Assembly: GCF_033115175.1 (NCBI RefSeq)
Contig: NC_084834.1
Location: forward strand, 122,880,275-122,944,274
Direction: 5' to 3'
Source: Lepus europaeus
Lineage: Eukaryota; Chordata; Mammalia; Lagomorpha; Leporidae
DNA: 64,000 nt
Positions within the stretch are counted from its first letter, which is position 1. The number at the start of each line of letters is the position of its first letter. A model generated the notes under the pieces. It had not been told where the DNA came from. It ran no database searches and was given only the letters and a program-made list of their open reading frames with translations. The position numbers were made by a program, and so were the translations under genes. This document shows, in pieces, positions 22,006 through 32,777 of this stretch.

Positions 22006-22355
22006 TTTTATTTTTTTATTTTTTGACAGGCAGAGTAGACAGTGAGAGAGAGAGAGAGACAGAGAGAAAGGTCTTCCTTTGCCGTTGGTTCACCCTCCAA
22101 TGGCCGCTGCGGCCGGCGCACTGCGGCCGGCGCACCGCACTGATCCAAAGGCAGGAGCCAGGTGCTTCTCCTGGTCTCCCATGGGGTGCAGAGCCCAAGC
22201 ACTTGGGCCATCCTCCACTGCACTCCCGGGCCACAGCAGAGAGCTGGCCTGGAAGAGGGGCAACCGGGACAGAATCCAGTGCCCCGACCGGGACTAGAAC
22301 CTGGTGTGCCGGCGCTGCAAGGTGGAAGATTAGCCTGTTGAGCCACGGCGCCGCC
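22006..22355 (-). repeat. Young CSINE subtype, reverse, inside an older SINE
   Basis: Young-subtype diagnostic GACAGGCAGAGTAGACAGTG and CGGCGCTGCAAGGTGGAAG. It is flanked by a perfect 15-bp duplication AACATTTATCTATTT (21991-22005 and 22356-22370). The duplicated site is the tail-side edge of the older SINE that follows. Confidence 0.97.
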
Positions 22356-22675
22356 AACATTTATCTATTTATTTGAAAGGCAGAGTCACAGAGAGGGAGA
22401 AGACAGAGACAGAAATCTTCCACCCACTGGTTCACTCTCCAGATGGCCACCATGGCCAGAGCTGGGCCAAGCCAAAGCCAGGAGCCAGGAGCTTCTTCTG
22501 GGTCTCTCCTGCAGGTAGCAGGGGTCCAAACACTTGGGCCATCTTTCACTGCTTTTCTCAGGCCATTAGCAGGGAGCTAGACCAGAACTGCAGTGGCCAG
22601 GGCACGAACCAGCACTGATATGGGATGCTGGCATCGAAGGGGGCAGCTTTACTGACTACAACACAAGGCCGGCAC
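22356..22675 (-). repeat. Older CSINE, reverse
   Basis: From AACATTTATCTATTTATTTG to ACAACACAAGGCCGGCACCC. The younger copy at 22006-22355 landed in its T-rich edge. Confidence 0.9.
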
Positions 22676-22960
22676 CCACAGCATTACTTGTAATGAATTC
22701 ACTCCTAATCCGTTGAAACATTTCACCTGCAAACCCACAAGAATGCGAAGATTCTATCTGGGCTTCAGATTACGTTTCGAAAGCACTTCCAGCTGCATGG
22801 CTGTTAACCTGGGAGCATTAACCTTTCGGGACCTTTCAAGTTGCTCCACGAGCGAATTTAAATGTGTCCTTTTCTTCCTTTATTTACTGTGTTAGCTAAT
22901 CGTTCTGGCATTCTCCTTGTTTCTGATACTAAGAAATTGCTTCATGCTGACTTGCACCAT
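22676..22960. other. Unassigned AT-rich sequence
   Basis: No repeat recognised. The sequence is moderately AT-rich and looks unique. Confidence 0.4.
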
Positions 22961-22965
22961 ATATA

Positions 22966-23257
22966 AGTGCGTTAGAAAGTTTGTGGAAGGGGCTGGCACT
23001 GTGACATAGCAGGTTAAGCCACCCTCTGCGGTGCTGGCATCCCGCTGGCTTTGGGCTTGCCCAACCCTGGCCATTGCGGCCATTTGGGGAGTGAACCAGC
23101 AGATGGAACATCGCTCTCTCTGCCTCTCCCCCCGCCCCTCTGCCTCTGCTTCTCTGTTATTTTGACTTTCAAATAAATAAATAAATCTTCAAAATGAAGC
23201 TTGTGGAACTGAAAAATAAGTTTAGTTTGGGGTAAAAAAAATTGAAATCCATGAATA
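22966..23257 (-). mobile_element. Miniature mariner-like element (copy C), split by a SINE
   Basis: An end piece GCGTTAGAAAGTTTGTGG precedes the SINE at 22989-23195. The rest, AAAATAAGTTTAGTTTGGGG then AAATTGAAATCCATGAATA, follows it. The internal order is the complement of copy D, so C and D are head-to-head neighbours. Confidence 0.6.
22989..23195 (+). repeat. CSINE with internal deletion, forward
   Basis: Head GGGGCTGGCACTGTGACAT jumps from CATCCCGCTGG straight to TTTGGGCTTGCCCAACCCTG, so about 100 bases of the usual body are missing. The flanking AAGTTTGTGGAA and AAGCTTGTGGAA differ at one position and form the target duplication. Confidence 0.9.
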
Positions 23258-23384
23258 CGAGGGGTCTTCAAAAGTTTGTGGAAATGCATATTATTGTAAA
23301 ACTATGCGTGGGTTGCAAGAGTATTTAGCACCAAAATGAACACATTTTCATTCCATTCTGCACGAATCTTTTGAAGTTCGCTCA
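23258..23384 (+). mobile_element. Miniature mariner-like element (copy D), best preserved
   Basis: Starts TA|CGAGGGGTCTTCAAAAG and ends CTTTTGAAGTTCGCTC|ATA, giving long imperfect terminal inverted repeats with TA at each flank, the target of mariner-type transposases. Internal landmarks are AATGCATATTATTGTAAAAC and TAGCACCAAAATGAACAC. It is about 127 bp with no coding capacity, so it depended on a transposase supplied elsewhere. Confidence 0.75.
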
Positions 23385-24118
23385 TAGGTCTCTGACAGTT
23401 CCCAGAATGGCTTGTAGTCAGAAAAAAAAAAAATTAAACAGATATGTTTTCCAAGTAAAGAGGATAATTCTTCAGGAGTGGAGGTAAAGGAATACTTAAA
23501 TATAAGTAATTGCTTAGGAATGCGCTTTGATCCCGTCATTTCTTAGCATGATGACACAGTGTAAATACATCCTATTTGCAGTGTTCTTGAAACAACTTAT
23601 GGGAGCAACTTGAAGCCACTTAGGGCACTGAGGCTGCCCGGGGGCTTGTCCTAGGCTGTGGAAAGAGACGCTTCTCTCTGAAGATCTTGACTGAGAGCTC
23701 CCAAGAGAAGTATAGCGTAATGCCTCTTTGGGCCTAGCTCCTAAAGAAATGGAAAGAACGCTAAACCTTATTAAAACTTGGAAAACCTAGTGTGCTTAGT
23801 TGAAACTGTTCAGTGTGGTTTATCTAGATAAGGACATTGCAATAAAAGGAAATATTTTAGCCTTGGATTAAAAAAAATGGGCTTGTTCCATTCTTACTTC
23901 TTACAGCCCGTTTGGCATTCCATAGGGATCTATGGAATTTCAGCTCTTCAGAAATGTTTAAGTTGGTCATAAGGTGTATTAACAGGTTATGTTACTGTCA
24001 AGGCAGAATTCTTTTAGACATAACTGTTTCTTATGAGAAGTTATGCAGAAAAATATAAAAGAGAAAATAAAACTCATCTCACAGTAGCAGGAGAACCATC
24101 ACTAACATGTGAGTGTCA
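23385..24118. other. Unassigned AT-rich sequence
   Basis: Unique-looking, AT-rich, with no exon or repeat that I recognise. Confidence 0.45.
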
Positions 24119-24299
24119 GGGCTAGTGCTGCGGCCACTGCCTGTGATGCCAGCATCCCATATGGACACATCCCATATGGGACATGAACTGGACACCGGTT
24201 CATGTCCCAGCTGCTCCACTTCTGGGCCAACTCCCAGTTTACTTGCTCGCTCGCGCTCTCAACTCTGCCTTTCAAATAAATAAATCTTAAAAAAAAAAA
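24119..24299 (+). repeat. CSINE with internal deletion, forward
   Basis: Head GGGCTAGTGCTGCGGCC, a duplicated CATCCCATATGG block at 24150-24180, then directly to the CT tail and AAATAAATAAATCTTAAAA. The body is about half the usual length. Confidence 0.85.
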
Positions 24300-24400
24300 T
24301 TGGGTGTCATCTTTCCCATCACTTTTAAGCAGGAATATTGCAATTTGTTAAAATATTAGTGGACCAGGGGTATGGCTCTGCACGCTGGGCTGGCGCCATC

Positions 24401-24912
24401 CTCGCTTGCACACACACGTGGACTTCCCGCATCATTCTCCACGCTTGCACACACACGTGGACTCCCCGCGTCATTCTCCACGCTTCCACACACACGTGGA
24501 CTCCCCGCGTCATTCTCCACGCTTCCACACACACGTGGACTCCCCGCGTCATTCTCCACGCTTGCACACACACGTGGACTCCCCGCGTCATTCTCCACGC
24601 TTGCACACACACGTGGACTCCCCGCGTCATTCTCCACGCTGCCACACACACGTGGACTCCCCGCGTCATTCTCCACGCTGCCACACACACGTGGACTCCC
24701 CGCGTCATTCCCCACGCTTCCACACACACGTGGACTTCCCGCGTCATTCTCCACGCTTCCACACACACGTGGACTCCCCGCGTCATTCTCCACACTTGCA
24801 CACACACGTGGACTTCCCGCGTCATTCTCCACACTTACACATGCACGTGGACTCCCCGCGTCATTCTCCACGCTTGCACACGCACGTGGACTTCCCGCGT
24901 CATTCTCCACTC
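24401..24912. repeat. 39-bp minisatellite, 13 units, E-box in each
   Basis: The GTGGA mark recurs at 24418, 24457, 24496 and so on to 24886, always 39 bases apart with no indel. Each unit holds the palindromic E-box CACGTG and a CCCGCGTCATTC-type block. Since 39 is 13 codons and the unit lacks stops in most frames, long open frames run on both strands (for example 24338-25144 +). I treat these as artefacts because every frame gives a different low-complexity 13-residue repeat. Confidence 0.96.
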
Positions 24913-25167
24913 TTTTGCCATGATTTCCCGGAGCTGCAGAGTCTTCTGTCTTGTGAATGGACTAAGATGTTCTCTGACATCAGGTCCCTGCTGTGCACCC
25001 CGGGGCTCTTACCTGAGTTTGTTTGCTTGTTTGTTACAGCAAACAATGGTGCAATGGTGTGTGTGTGTCTGTGTGTGTGTGTGTGTGTCCATGCTTAGCT
25101 CTCTGGAACAGCAGGCATACGCTTTGGTTAAACTTTTCATATGAAGGTCTAAAGCTACATTGGCTGA
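24913..25167. other. Unassigned sequence with a TG run
   Basis: Unique sequence containing a (TG)n run at 25057-25088. Confidence 0.45.
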
Positions 25168-25420
25168 TTTTAAAGATTTCTTCATTTGTATTTGAAAGCC
25201 AGAGTAATTGGGATGGGGGCAGGATGGGGTACGGGAGAAAGAAAGATCTTTTATCCTCTGGTTCACTTTCCAAACAGCTGCAGCATCCAAGCCCGGTCCA
25301 GGCCGCAGTCTTGACCATGCTCAGTTGCCTTCCCAGGTGCACTAGCAGAGAGCTGGATCCAACAGGGGATGCCAGCATCCCAGGCGGTGGCTTAACCCAC
25401 CGCACCACAACGTTAGCCCC
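25168..25420 (-). repeat. Old CSINE variant, reverse
   Basis: From TTAAAGATTTCTTCATTTG to CACCACAACGTTAGCCCC. The middle is shortened. Confidence 0.83.
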
Positions 25421-25439
25421 AAACTGCACCAACGAATAC

Positions 25440-25545
25440 TCCAGAAATGTGTGAGAGTAGTGGAGAGGCTCAGCACACAGCTCTGGATTCAAATCTTGTC
25501 TCTGCCACCCTCCAGTCATGTGACCTAGGACAAATGACAGAAATG
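25440..25545 (+). repeat. MIR element
   Basis: GCTCTGGATTCAAATCTTGT, CTCTGCCACC and TCATGTGACCTAGGACAAAT form the MIR B-box and core in the sense direction. The 3' part is missing. Confidence 0.75.
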
Positions 25546-25576
25546 TTATCATTTGAGAAAAAAGGGAATGACCGTA

Positions 25577-25612
25577 CTTTTTAAAAGTTTATTTATACTT
25601 GAAAGGCAGAGT

Positions 25613-25648
<36 letters not shown>

Positions 25649-25890
25649 CTTCCATCCACTGGTTCACAAGACAGAGGCTGGGCCAGACAGAAGCCAGGAG
25701 CCAGGAGCTTCTTCCAAGTCTTCCACGTGGGTGCAGCCGCCCAAGCACTTCAGCCATCTTCCACTGCCTTCCCAGGCACATTAACAGGGAGCTGGCTCAG
25801 AAGTGGAGCAGCCGGGACTCCAACGGGTGCCCATATGGGATCCTGGCATTGCAGGTAGTGTCTTAACCTGAAACACACAACGCCAGCCCC
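25577..25890 (-). repeat. CSINE, full length, reverse
   Basis: Starts TTTTTAAAAGTTTATTTATA, has a GA run at 25613-25646, and ends CACAACGCCAGCCCC. Confidence 0.92.
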
Positions 25891-25989
25891 ATGGTCACTG
25901 TAACTAACGCTGTGCACAATAGCAGTTAGCAGCCACCACCATCCAGAGACTCTTAACCACCAGGTGTCTCCACTCACTGATCCGCCCCA

Positions 25990-26700
25990 TTGGGCAAATA
26001 CCTCTTGAGTGCCCCCAGGTGCGCTGGGCCTAAGTCAGTGAACCAGGCCCTCAGGGAGTGGGGGAGGAGGTGGACGAGAGATAGCAGGGTCAGGAACCAG
26101 CCCCTGCCCCCCATGTCAGAGACAGCAAGGACTCCCAGGAATGCAGGACACAGAGGGGACTCGGAAGCAGTGCAATGAGGACAGGCACCCGTGAGACGGT
26201 GACAGCTGAGCCCGGGCTGGGGGTGGGGTGGCGGGTCCTGCAGGGTGTCTGTGTGCCTGGCGGTGATGTCAGACTGGTGGCAGGGCTCGGGGCCTGGCAG
26301 CTGGTGCAGGGGGAGTCACACGGAGTCAGGGCGGGGTGGATTACAGGGACCTTGTCCTCGAGTGGCTGGGGAGCTATTGCAGGGCTCTGAGCAGGGCAGT
26401 CACACGACGGGGCTTAGGTCAGGGGCCTGGCGGTGACTGCAGCCAGGATGGGGCAGGGAGCGGGGTGGGTGGACTGGCAGGGTTTCTGTGGCGTGAGAGA
26501 GGAACGGCCGTAGGGACTCGCTCCACTCTGAACCTGAGCCCCTGGAAGGATGGAGTTACCTGTAGCTGGGCTGCAGGCAGCGGCCATCAGGTGAACCTCT
26601 GGAGGGGGAGGGAGGGCTGGGAGGAAGATGTCCTTCCAGAAGTCACGGGCACAGGTGTGGTATTCTTGAAGCTGTTTGTCTCAGTCCACTCGCATTACTC
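25990..26700 (-). repeat. Probable L2 relic
   Basis: CTTGAGTGCCCCCAGGTGCG, then GTGAACCAGGCCCTCAGGGA, then GAGCAGGGCAGTCACACGAC fall in the order of the complement of the L2 3' region. The match is patchy and GC-shifted, so the right limit is approximate. Confidence 0.45.
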
Positions 26701-27215
26701 TAAGAAAACGCCTTGGGCAGGTGCAGCAGCAGCAGAAGTTCACGGCTCACGGTCAGCAGGCTGGGGAGCCCGGGGCCAAGGTGCTGGCAGTTTCAGCGTC
26801 TGGTGAGGACCTGCTCCTTCACAGACACGGCAGGAGGGGTGAGGCAGCTGCCTCCCCAAACCCACCAGTGCAGGGCACAGAAGCAAAGGGGAGATCACAC
26901 CCCCAGCTGCCCAGGCCATGCTGGCATTCTCTCCTTGATGCGGCTAAGGTGACAGTGACCTTGACCACAAACACCTGCCCTGCCTCCCAGACCCGGTGTG
27001 GCTCCTCGGCAGCATCTTCTCTTAGAGCTGCACCTAAGGTCTTCATCTGAGCTGTACCAGTTTTCATCTGAGTCCCCTGGGGAGTGGGCGACTTTGTTGC
27101 TCTTGGATCCTGAAGGTGTTGCAAGAAGATGGGAGAAAGAAGTGAGTCAGGCATGCCCACGACCGATCCAGTGGTGAAAGGAGAATGCTGGGGGCTCCTT
27201 AGTCAGGACACACGG
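26701..27215. other. Unassigned sequence
   Basis: No recognised feature. Confidence 0.4.
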
Positions 27216-27400
27216 TCAGGCACTGGGCACAGCTGTTAAGACACCCCCTGGGACGCCTACACCCCGCATCAGCTGATGTGAGTCCTGGCTTTGCTCCTGA
27301 GCTTCCAGCTAATGCACACCCTGGGAGGAAGCAGGTGACGGCTCAAGGGCTTGGGTCCCTGCCACTCATAGAGACCTGGATTAAGTTCCTAATCCCCTTT
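27216..27400 (+). repeat. Old CSINE variant, forward, truncated
   Basis: GGGCACAGCTGTTAAGACAC, AGCTAATGCACACCCTGGGA and GAGACCTGGATTAAGTTCCT follow the older variant's order. There is no CT tail or AATAAA end. Confidence 0.7.
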
Positions 27401-29152
27401 CAAATGCCCCCTCGCCACCCCACTCCAGCCACATCCCACGGGTGGTTAGGTTCTTACCAGCAAAACAGGGTGCTGTAAGGTTACATCAAAGTCTCCAAGC
27501 AAATGCACTGAGATGGAGCAGAGAGCCAACGACTGAACCCTGGGCTGCTGCACTGTACAAGGGGAGGGAGAGGAAGAGACAGCCCAGGAGACCAAGAAGG
27601 ACCAACACGAACTGGGCAGAAAATCAGGAGAGCCGAGGCCCTGGAAGCCCAGAGAAGAAAAGAGGCCCCTGGCACAGAGGCCCAGGGTGTGAGGTGTCCG
27701 CAGAGATCAGGGTGGGGCAGAACTGGGGAGCCGGTGGCAGGTGCAGCAGCTGAGAGCAGGTGGGGGTGGGGGGAGGGCACAGCGAAAGGCCTGAGCAGAG
27801 CAGGCTTGAGAGCAAGTGGGAGGAGGATGGTGAGTGTGGCTAACGGACATGTGCAGTGTGTGTGTGTGTGTGTGCGCCAGAGAATGGGAGAAAGAAGGGT
27901 GTGAGTACGCTGATGGGGAGGGGGCCACTTCCCGGGTGGCGGTGGGAGAGGCCCTGGGGCTGCGTCTGGAGCAGGCTGCTCTGCAGAGCGAAGGAATCAG
28001 GAGCAGAGACAACCGGTCTGCAGGAGGAGCGGCTCAGGCCCTGAGACGGGGCAGATGTGCTGGGGGGTCTGCGGCCCCACTCTGCTCCCTGCCCGTGTCC
28101 TGTGTACTTCCTGAGCGCCGGCAGACGCCAAGCCTCAGGCTGCCCACCCGCTCATCGCACCAAGTGGGCCCAAGCCTCTCCAAGCCTTTGCCTCCCTGCG
28201 GCGGCCGTGAGCCAGGGCTGTCCACAGGCCTTGCTGGGGCTCAGGGGATGCCCCGTGGCAGCCTGAAGCGCTGAGTGCTCTTGCTGGGGCCTCCTGGACC
28301 CGCGGCCCTTCCTGGGGTCAAGAATGTGAAGCAGTTGCCCTCTCGTCCGTTACGGAACGCTGGGAGAGTCTGGTGCTAAAAAGAGTCATGCTAAAAATAA
28401 AACGCAGGGACTTATCTGAGTTTTATCAACCAAGCCGCCGACATCTACATATTTGGAAACATCTGTGCAAACACTTGGATATTTGGAGACGTAAGACCTG
28501 CTGGCATCGCTGGACACGTTCACAGCTCTCTGCTCCTTGGGTGGACGTCCTGGTCTCGTGCAGGTACAGCCAAGCCGTGACCGGCCCAGTGGAGATGAAG
28601 GCTCTGTCCCCAGTGACATGTCCATCCTCACATGGACACCAAAGGACAGGACACGGCGACCCCCGAGCCACCACTTACTTCACTTTGATACTGCCTGGGA
28701 AAGCAAATCTCCCCCCACACACAGAGCCAGCCTCTGAGCAAATGTTCGCTTTGTGTTTCCATTCCATTTCAAGCCATTAAGCCATTCTGATCCCATCTGT
28801 TACCTCCAAGAAATTACAGGTCTTTCTTTCATCTTCTTGTCAATTTTTGATAACATCTCAGACCTGCTGAAACCCTTCCACGCTGCGGCTGGTGTGCGCT
28901 CTGCAGGGTTCTTGCCAAAGCTGGCGGTTAGGTCAGCTTGGCTTTTGCTGCCTTGGGATGAAGTTCCTCCTGTCCCTGCTAACTCCCTGCAGAGATCCTG
29001 TTGGATAAGATGTGCAAGGTTGAATTGCACTGGAAATTTAACCGAGAGCTCTCTCTGTCCCACCCCGTTTAAAATCCTGGCTGCAGCCAGTCAGAAATTG
29101 AGTTCAGCTTCCTTTGTGGGTACACAGTACCATGATAAAGGATGGGCATTCT
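27401..29152. other. Unassigned sequence
   Basis: Unique, GC-rich to 28350 and AT-richer afterwards, with a (TG)n run at 27856-27872. None of the open frames shows motifs or paired splice sites. Confidence 0.4.
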
Positions 29153-29366
29153 TGGAGCTGGTGCTGTGGCGCAGCGGGTTAATGCCCTGGCCTGTAGTGC
29201 CGGCATCCCAAATGGGCGCCGGTTCAAGACCCAGCTGCTCCACTTCTGATCCAGCTCTCAGCTATGGCCTGAGAAAGCAGAAGATGGCCCAAGTCCTTGG
29301 GCCCCTGCACCCACGTGGGAGACCCGGAAGAAGCTTGGCTCCTGGCTTCGATCTGCGCAGCTCTTA
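29153..29366 (+). repeat. CSINE, forward, 3'-truncated
   Basis: Head GGAGCTGGTGCTGTGGCGCA continues to CTGGCTTCGATCTGCGCAGC and stops before the CT tail. Confidence 0.88.
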
Positions 29367-29714
29367 TCTTTATGTACCCTGCACGCTGCCCCAAGGGCAC
29401 GCATACTTAAGAGCGTGCACTTCGGCATCCTTGGGAGCTGGGCCCAGGTCACCAACACTGCCTCTCCCTCCACTGCAGCAGTGATCAGAGGCTGTCGAGG
29501 AGATTTTCTGTGCATGGTCCGACTCCAGGTGAGAGGGACGATCGGGGCAGCGGCTCAGCTGCCGGCCTGCTCCTCCTTCCCCTGTCCCCTGAGGTCCTGT
29601 GGGCGCTGTGAGCTGTGACAGCTGAACACCAGCGAGGATTCTGCTTCCTGCAGTGATAGCTGGAACACCACAGACGTCACTTTAACGAACCACCCCTGTA
29701 TAAAGAGAGTGCTT
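29367..29714. other. Unassigned sequence with promoter-like motifs
   Basis: A GACGTCAC CRE-like site (about 29673) and a TATAAA (29700-29705) lie just before the 27-bp minisatellite. No transcript evidence accompanies them. Confidence 0.3.
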
Positions 29715-29850
29715 GAATCGGGTGGCCAACACTGGCAGCTCGAATCGGGTGGCCAACACTGGCAGCTTCAATCGGGTGGCCAACACAGGCAGCTCGAATC
29801 GGGTGGCCAACACTGGCAGCTTCAATCGGGTGGCCAACACTGGCACTTGG
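29715..29850. repeat. 27-bp minisatellite, 5 units
   Basis: Units start GAATCGGGTGGCC or CAATCGGGTGGCC at 29715, 29742, 29769, 29796 and 29823, with alternate units nearly identical. The period is a multiple of 3, which explains the small repetitive open frames on both strands. Confidence 0.96.
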
Positions 29851-30062
29851 ACCTGTAAACCCCGCGTTTCCACGACACAGCACAGCAGTTGCTCCTTGCT
29901 CGTGTGACCTTTCAAGTCCATGTTCTTGGTCAGAGGCTTTCCCTCCACGCTGTGGTTTAGGGAGCTGCTCTTCTTCCAGGCTATGGGTTCAGCAGCCCCA
30001 ATTCCTTGGAGTTCTCTGCACCCAGCTAACAGAGGGCAGGGGCACTGAATAGGCACAGCCCA
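29851..30062. other. Unassigned sequence
   Basis: No recognised feature. Confidence 0.4.
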
Positions 30063-30384
30063 GGGGCCGGCACTGCGGCGCGATGGGTTAAGCCACTGCC
30101 TGTGAAGCCAGCTTCTCACTTGGGCGCTGGTTCGAGTCCCGGCTGCTCCATTTCCGATCCAGCTTCCTGCTGATGTGCCTGAGAAGGCAGTGGAAGAAGG
30201 CCCCAGTGCTTGGACCACTGCAGCCCACATGGGAGAGTTGGATGGAGTTCCAGGCTCCCGACTTCAGCCGAGACCATCCCTGGTGGTTGCATTCTGGGAG
30301 TGAACCAGTGATAGAAGCTCTCTGTCTCTCTCCTTCTCCCTGCTTTCAAGTAAGTAAATAAATCTTAAAAAAAAAATTAAAAAA
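30063..30384 (+). repeat. CSINE, full length, forward
   Basis: GGGGCCGGCACTGCGGCGC at the head and AAGTAAGTAAATAAATCTT at the tail. Confidence 0.93.
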
Positions 30385-30564
30385 CACAGCCCATGTCTTA
30401 AGGCCACAGCCAGAAGTGGCACATCACCTCTGGTCACATTCCTCAGTGGGCATTGGCCCTGCGTCCTGGTCGGATGCAAAGGTGGCCAGGAAGGGGCCAT
30501 AGGATTCCTCTGAGCTTCAGAAGGGGAAACACTCACTTAGAGGTACTTTGTAAAAATCTGTGGG
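30385..30564. other. Unassigned spacer
   Basis: Short spacer between two forward SINEs with no recognised feature. Confidence 0.4.
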
Positions 30565-30918
30565 AGGGGCTGGCACTGTGGTGTAGTGGGTAAAGCTGCT
30601 GCCTGTTGTGCCAGCATCCCATATGGACACCGGTTCTAGTCCCAACTGCTCTACTTCCATTCCAGCTATCTGCCAAGGCCTGAAAAAGCAGTAGAAGATG
30701 GCCCAAGTGCTTGGATCCCTGTACCCGCATGGGAGACCTGGAATAAGCACCTGGCTCCTGGCTTCGGATCAGTGCAGCTCCAGCCGTTGTGGCCAACTGG
30801 GGAGTGAACCAGTGGATGGAAGACCTTTCTCTCTCTCTTTGCCTCTCCTCTCTCTGTGTAACTCTGACTTTTAAATAAATAAAATCTTTTAAAAATAAAA
30901 ATAAAAAAATAAAATTTG
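30565..30918 (+). repeat. CSINE, full length, forward
   Basis: Head GGGGCTGGCACTGTGGTGTA and tail AAATAAATAAAATCTTTT with extra (AAAAT)n. Confidence 0.94.
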
Positions 30919-32389
30919 TCCAACATGAGAACCAAAGTCTGAAGCTCTTCGCTGTGGAAACAGAAAAGCATCGCGCCTCCTTACAAAACCTGAGAGGCAC
31001 CGTGCAGGAAGAGCCCTCAGCTGGTCACACTTAAGAACACACACACAGGGCGGCCAGATAAAACACAAGCTTGGGGAGTGTAGCAATGACTCGAAGGAAA
31101 ATCCAAAGGCAAAATCGGGCAGTGATTGGGGAGGAGGCCACGGTCCCACCAGACATTGCTGTCCGCAGACAGTTTCCACACCATGGCCACATGCAAATAA
31201 ACAACACTCTGCAGTGTCCTGATTCTTCACTAATTTGCCCCAGACTTAAAGTCCAAGGCAAGAAGTTCTCATTAGCTGATGCGCACCAGTTCCCCTGGTG
31301 CATGGCCGCGTCCCAGATGCCTCAACACGGGGTTGATCACTGCAACCATCCTAACAGAAGCCAGAACCTGCCCTTGGCCAAGTGCACACAGCAGCAGACT
31401 CCACGAACAGGAAGGCTGTTTAGATACTGGACAGCAAAAAGCCAAAGTCCACCAGAAGCAGCAAATATTAGAGCGACTTAGAAACCTCTCCTTCCCCACA
31501 AAAGGCACCGTTTTCAAAATGTTGACTCCACCCCTCTCCCCCATGAGCAGCTTCTGTCAAATCACCAAATGATGATGAAATTGCTCCCAAGATTTCACCC
31601 CCTCCCCATTGGCCTGTAGACCCAGCGCCTTCCCAAGCCAATGGCTGGCAAGCCTCCTCTGGGGACGTCACAGACCGGCTCTAATACTTATAGAGAAAGA
31701 CAAATGCATGAGAAGAGCCAGGCCAACTCGCCAGGAGGTGGAGGAGGGCTCTCGGAGGCAGGAAGGTGAACTGTGAAGCTGTGAGCACCCAGGCAGTGCG
31801 GGAGTGGACAACACATTGGTGGGGAACGGAGAAAGATGCTGGAGAGATCCGTGCGTCGTGGCAGCCTGGGACGGGGCAGGGAGGCTGGCTGTCCTTTTCA
31901 GAGCACTCGGAGAAGCCCTCTTGGAAGTGGGCAAGATTCCCTGAGGTATCTGACGACTGCAGGGGATTAAAAGTCATCAGGAGCTTCCGGTTCTTGACCC
32001 TGGAAGTTGCTTTCCGAGGGGGCCTGCAGGTCAGTGCGTCTCTGTAAGCCTCCACCAAGGTGTACCAGGGTCAGGGCCCAAAAGTGCTAATGGTGGTCGG
32101 GGAGCCCACTCACTCCATCTTCAGGTACCTGTGGGAGTGGCCCGGATCCAGGTGTGGTCTATAAGCAGGGGAGGGCGGCATGGCTGCTTCTGGTGAGTGC
32201 ACGACTCCCGCACTGGATGACGAGAGACTCCCTGTAAAACAGGGCAGGAGAACGCCCAGGGTGTGCAGAAACAGGGCATTACTCTGCTACAAACTGCGTC
32301 CAACCAGAAATGGGCAGAGAAGTGGGAAATGGTGCAGAAGGAGTACAGTTGGAGGGCTTTTAGGGGTCTCTTATTGGAGATAGAGTTCT
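30919..32389. other. Unassigned sequence
   Basis: About 1.5 kb of unique-looking sequence. Open frames up to 136 residues (31071-31481 +) have no recognised domain or splice signals. A conserved element cannot be judged without alignment. Confidence 0.45.
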
Positions 32390-32402
32390 AAAACATTTGT
32401 TC

Positions 32403-32764
32403 AGGGCCGGCGCTGTGGCACAGCGGGTAAAGCTGCCACCTGCAGCACTGGCAGCCCATATGGGTGCCAGTTTGAGTCCTGGCTGCTCCACTTCCAATCC
32501 AGCTCTCTGCTATGGCCTGGAAAAGCAGCAGAAAATGGCCCAAGTCTTTGGGCCCCTGAACCCATGTGGGAGACCCGGAAGAAGCTCCTGGCTTCTGATC
32601 GGCCCAGCTCCAGTTGTTGTGGCCATCTGGGGAGTGAACCAACAGATGGAAGATCTCTCTCTGCCTCTTCCTCTCTCTCTCTCTGCCTTTCCTCTCTCTT
32701 TGTGTAACTCTGACTTTCAAATAAATAAATAAATCTTAAAAAATAAAATAAAATAAAATAAAAT
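32403..32764 (+). repeat. CSINE, full length, forward, perfect target duplication
   Basis: Head GGGCCGGCGCTGTGGCACAG, tail AAATAAATAAATAAATCTT plus (AAAAT)n. Flanked by the perfect 13-bp duplication AAAACATTTGTTC (32390-32402 and 32765-32777). Confidence 0.97.
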
Positions 32765-32777
32765 AAAACATTTGTTC

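Noticed and set aside
24401-24912. CRISPR-like array (regular repeats)
   Set aside because: The units are directly tandem without unique spacers, and the host is a mammal.
24338-25144. 268-codon + frame and matching frames on other strands
   Set aside because: All are translations of the 39-bp minisatellite. Several frames are open at once, each giving a different low-complexity repeat.
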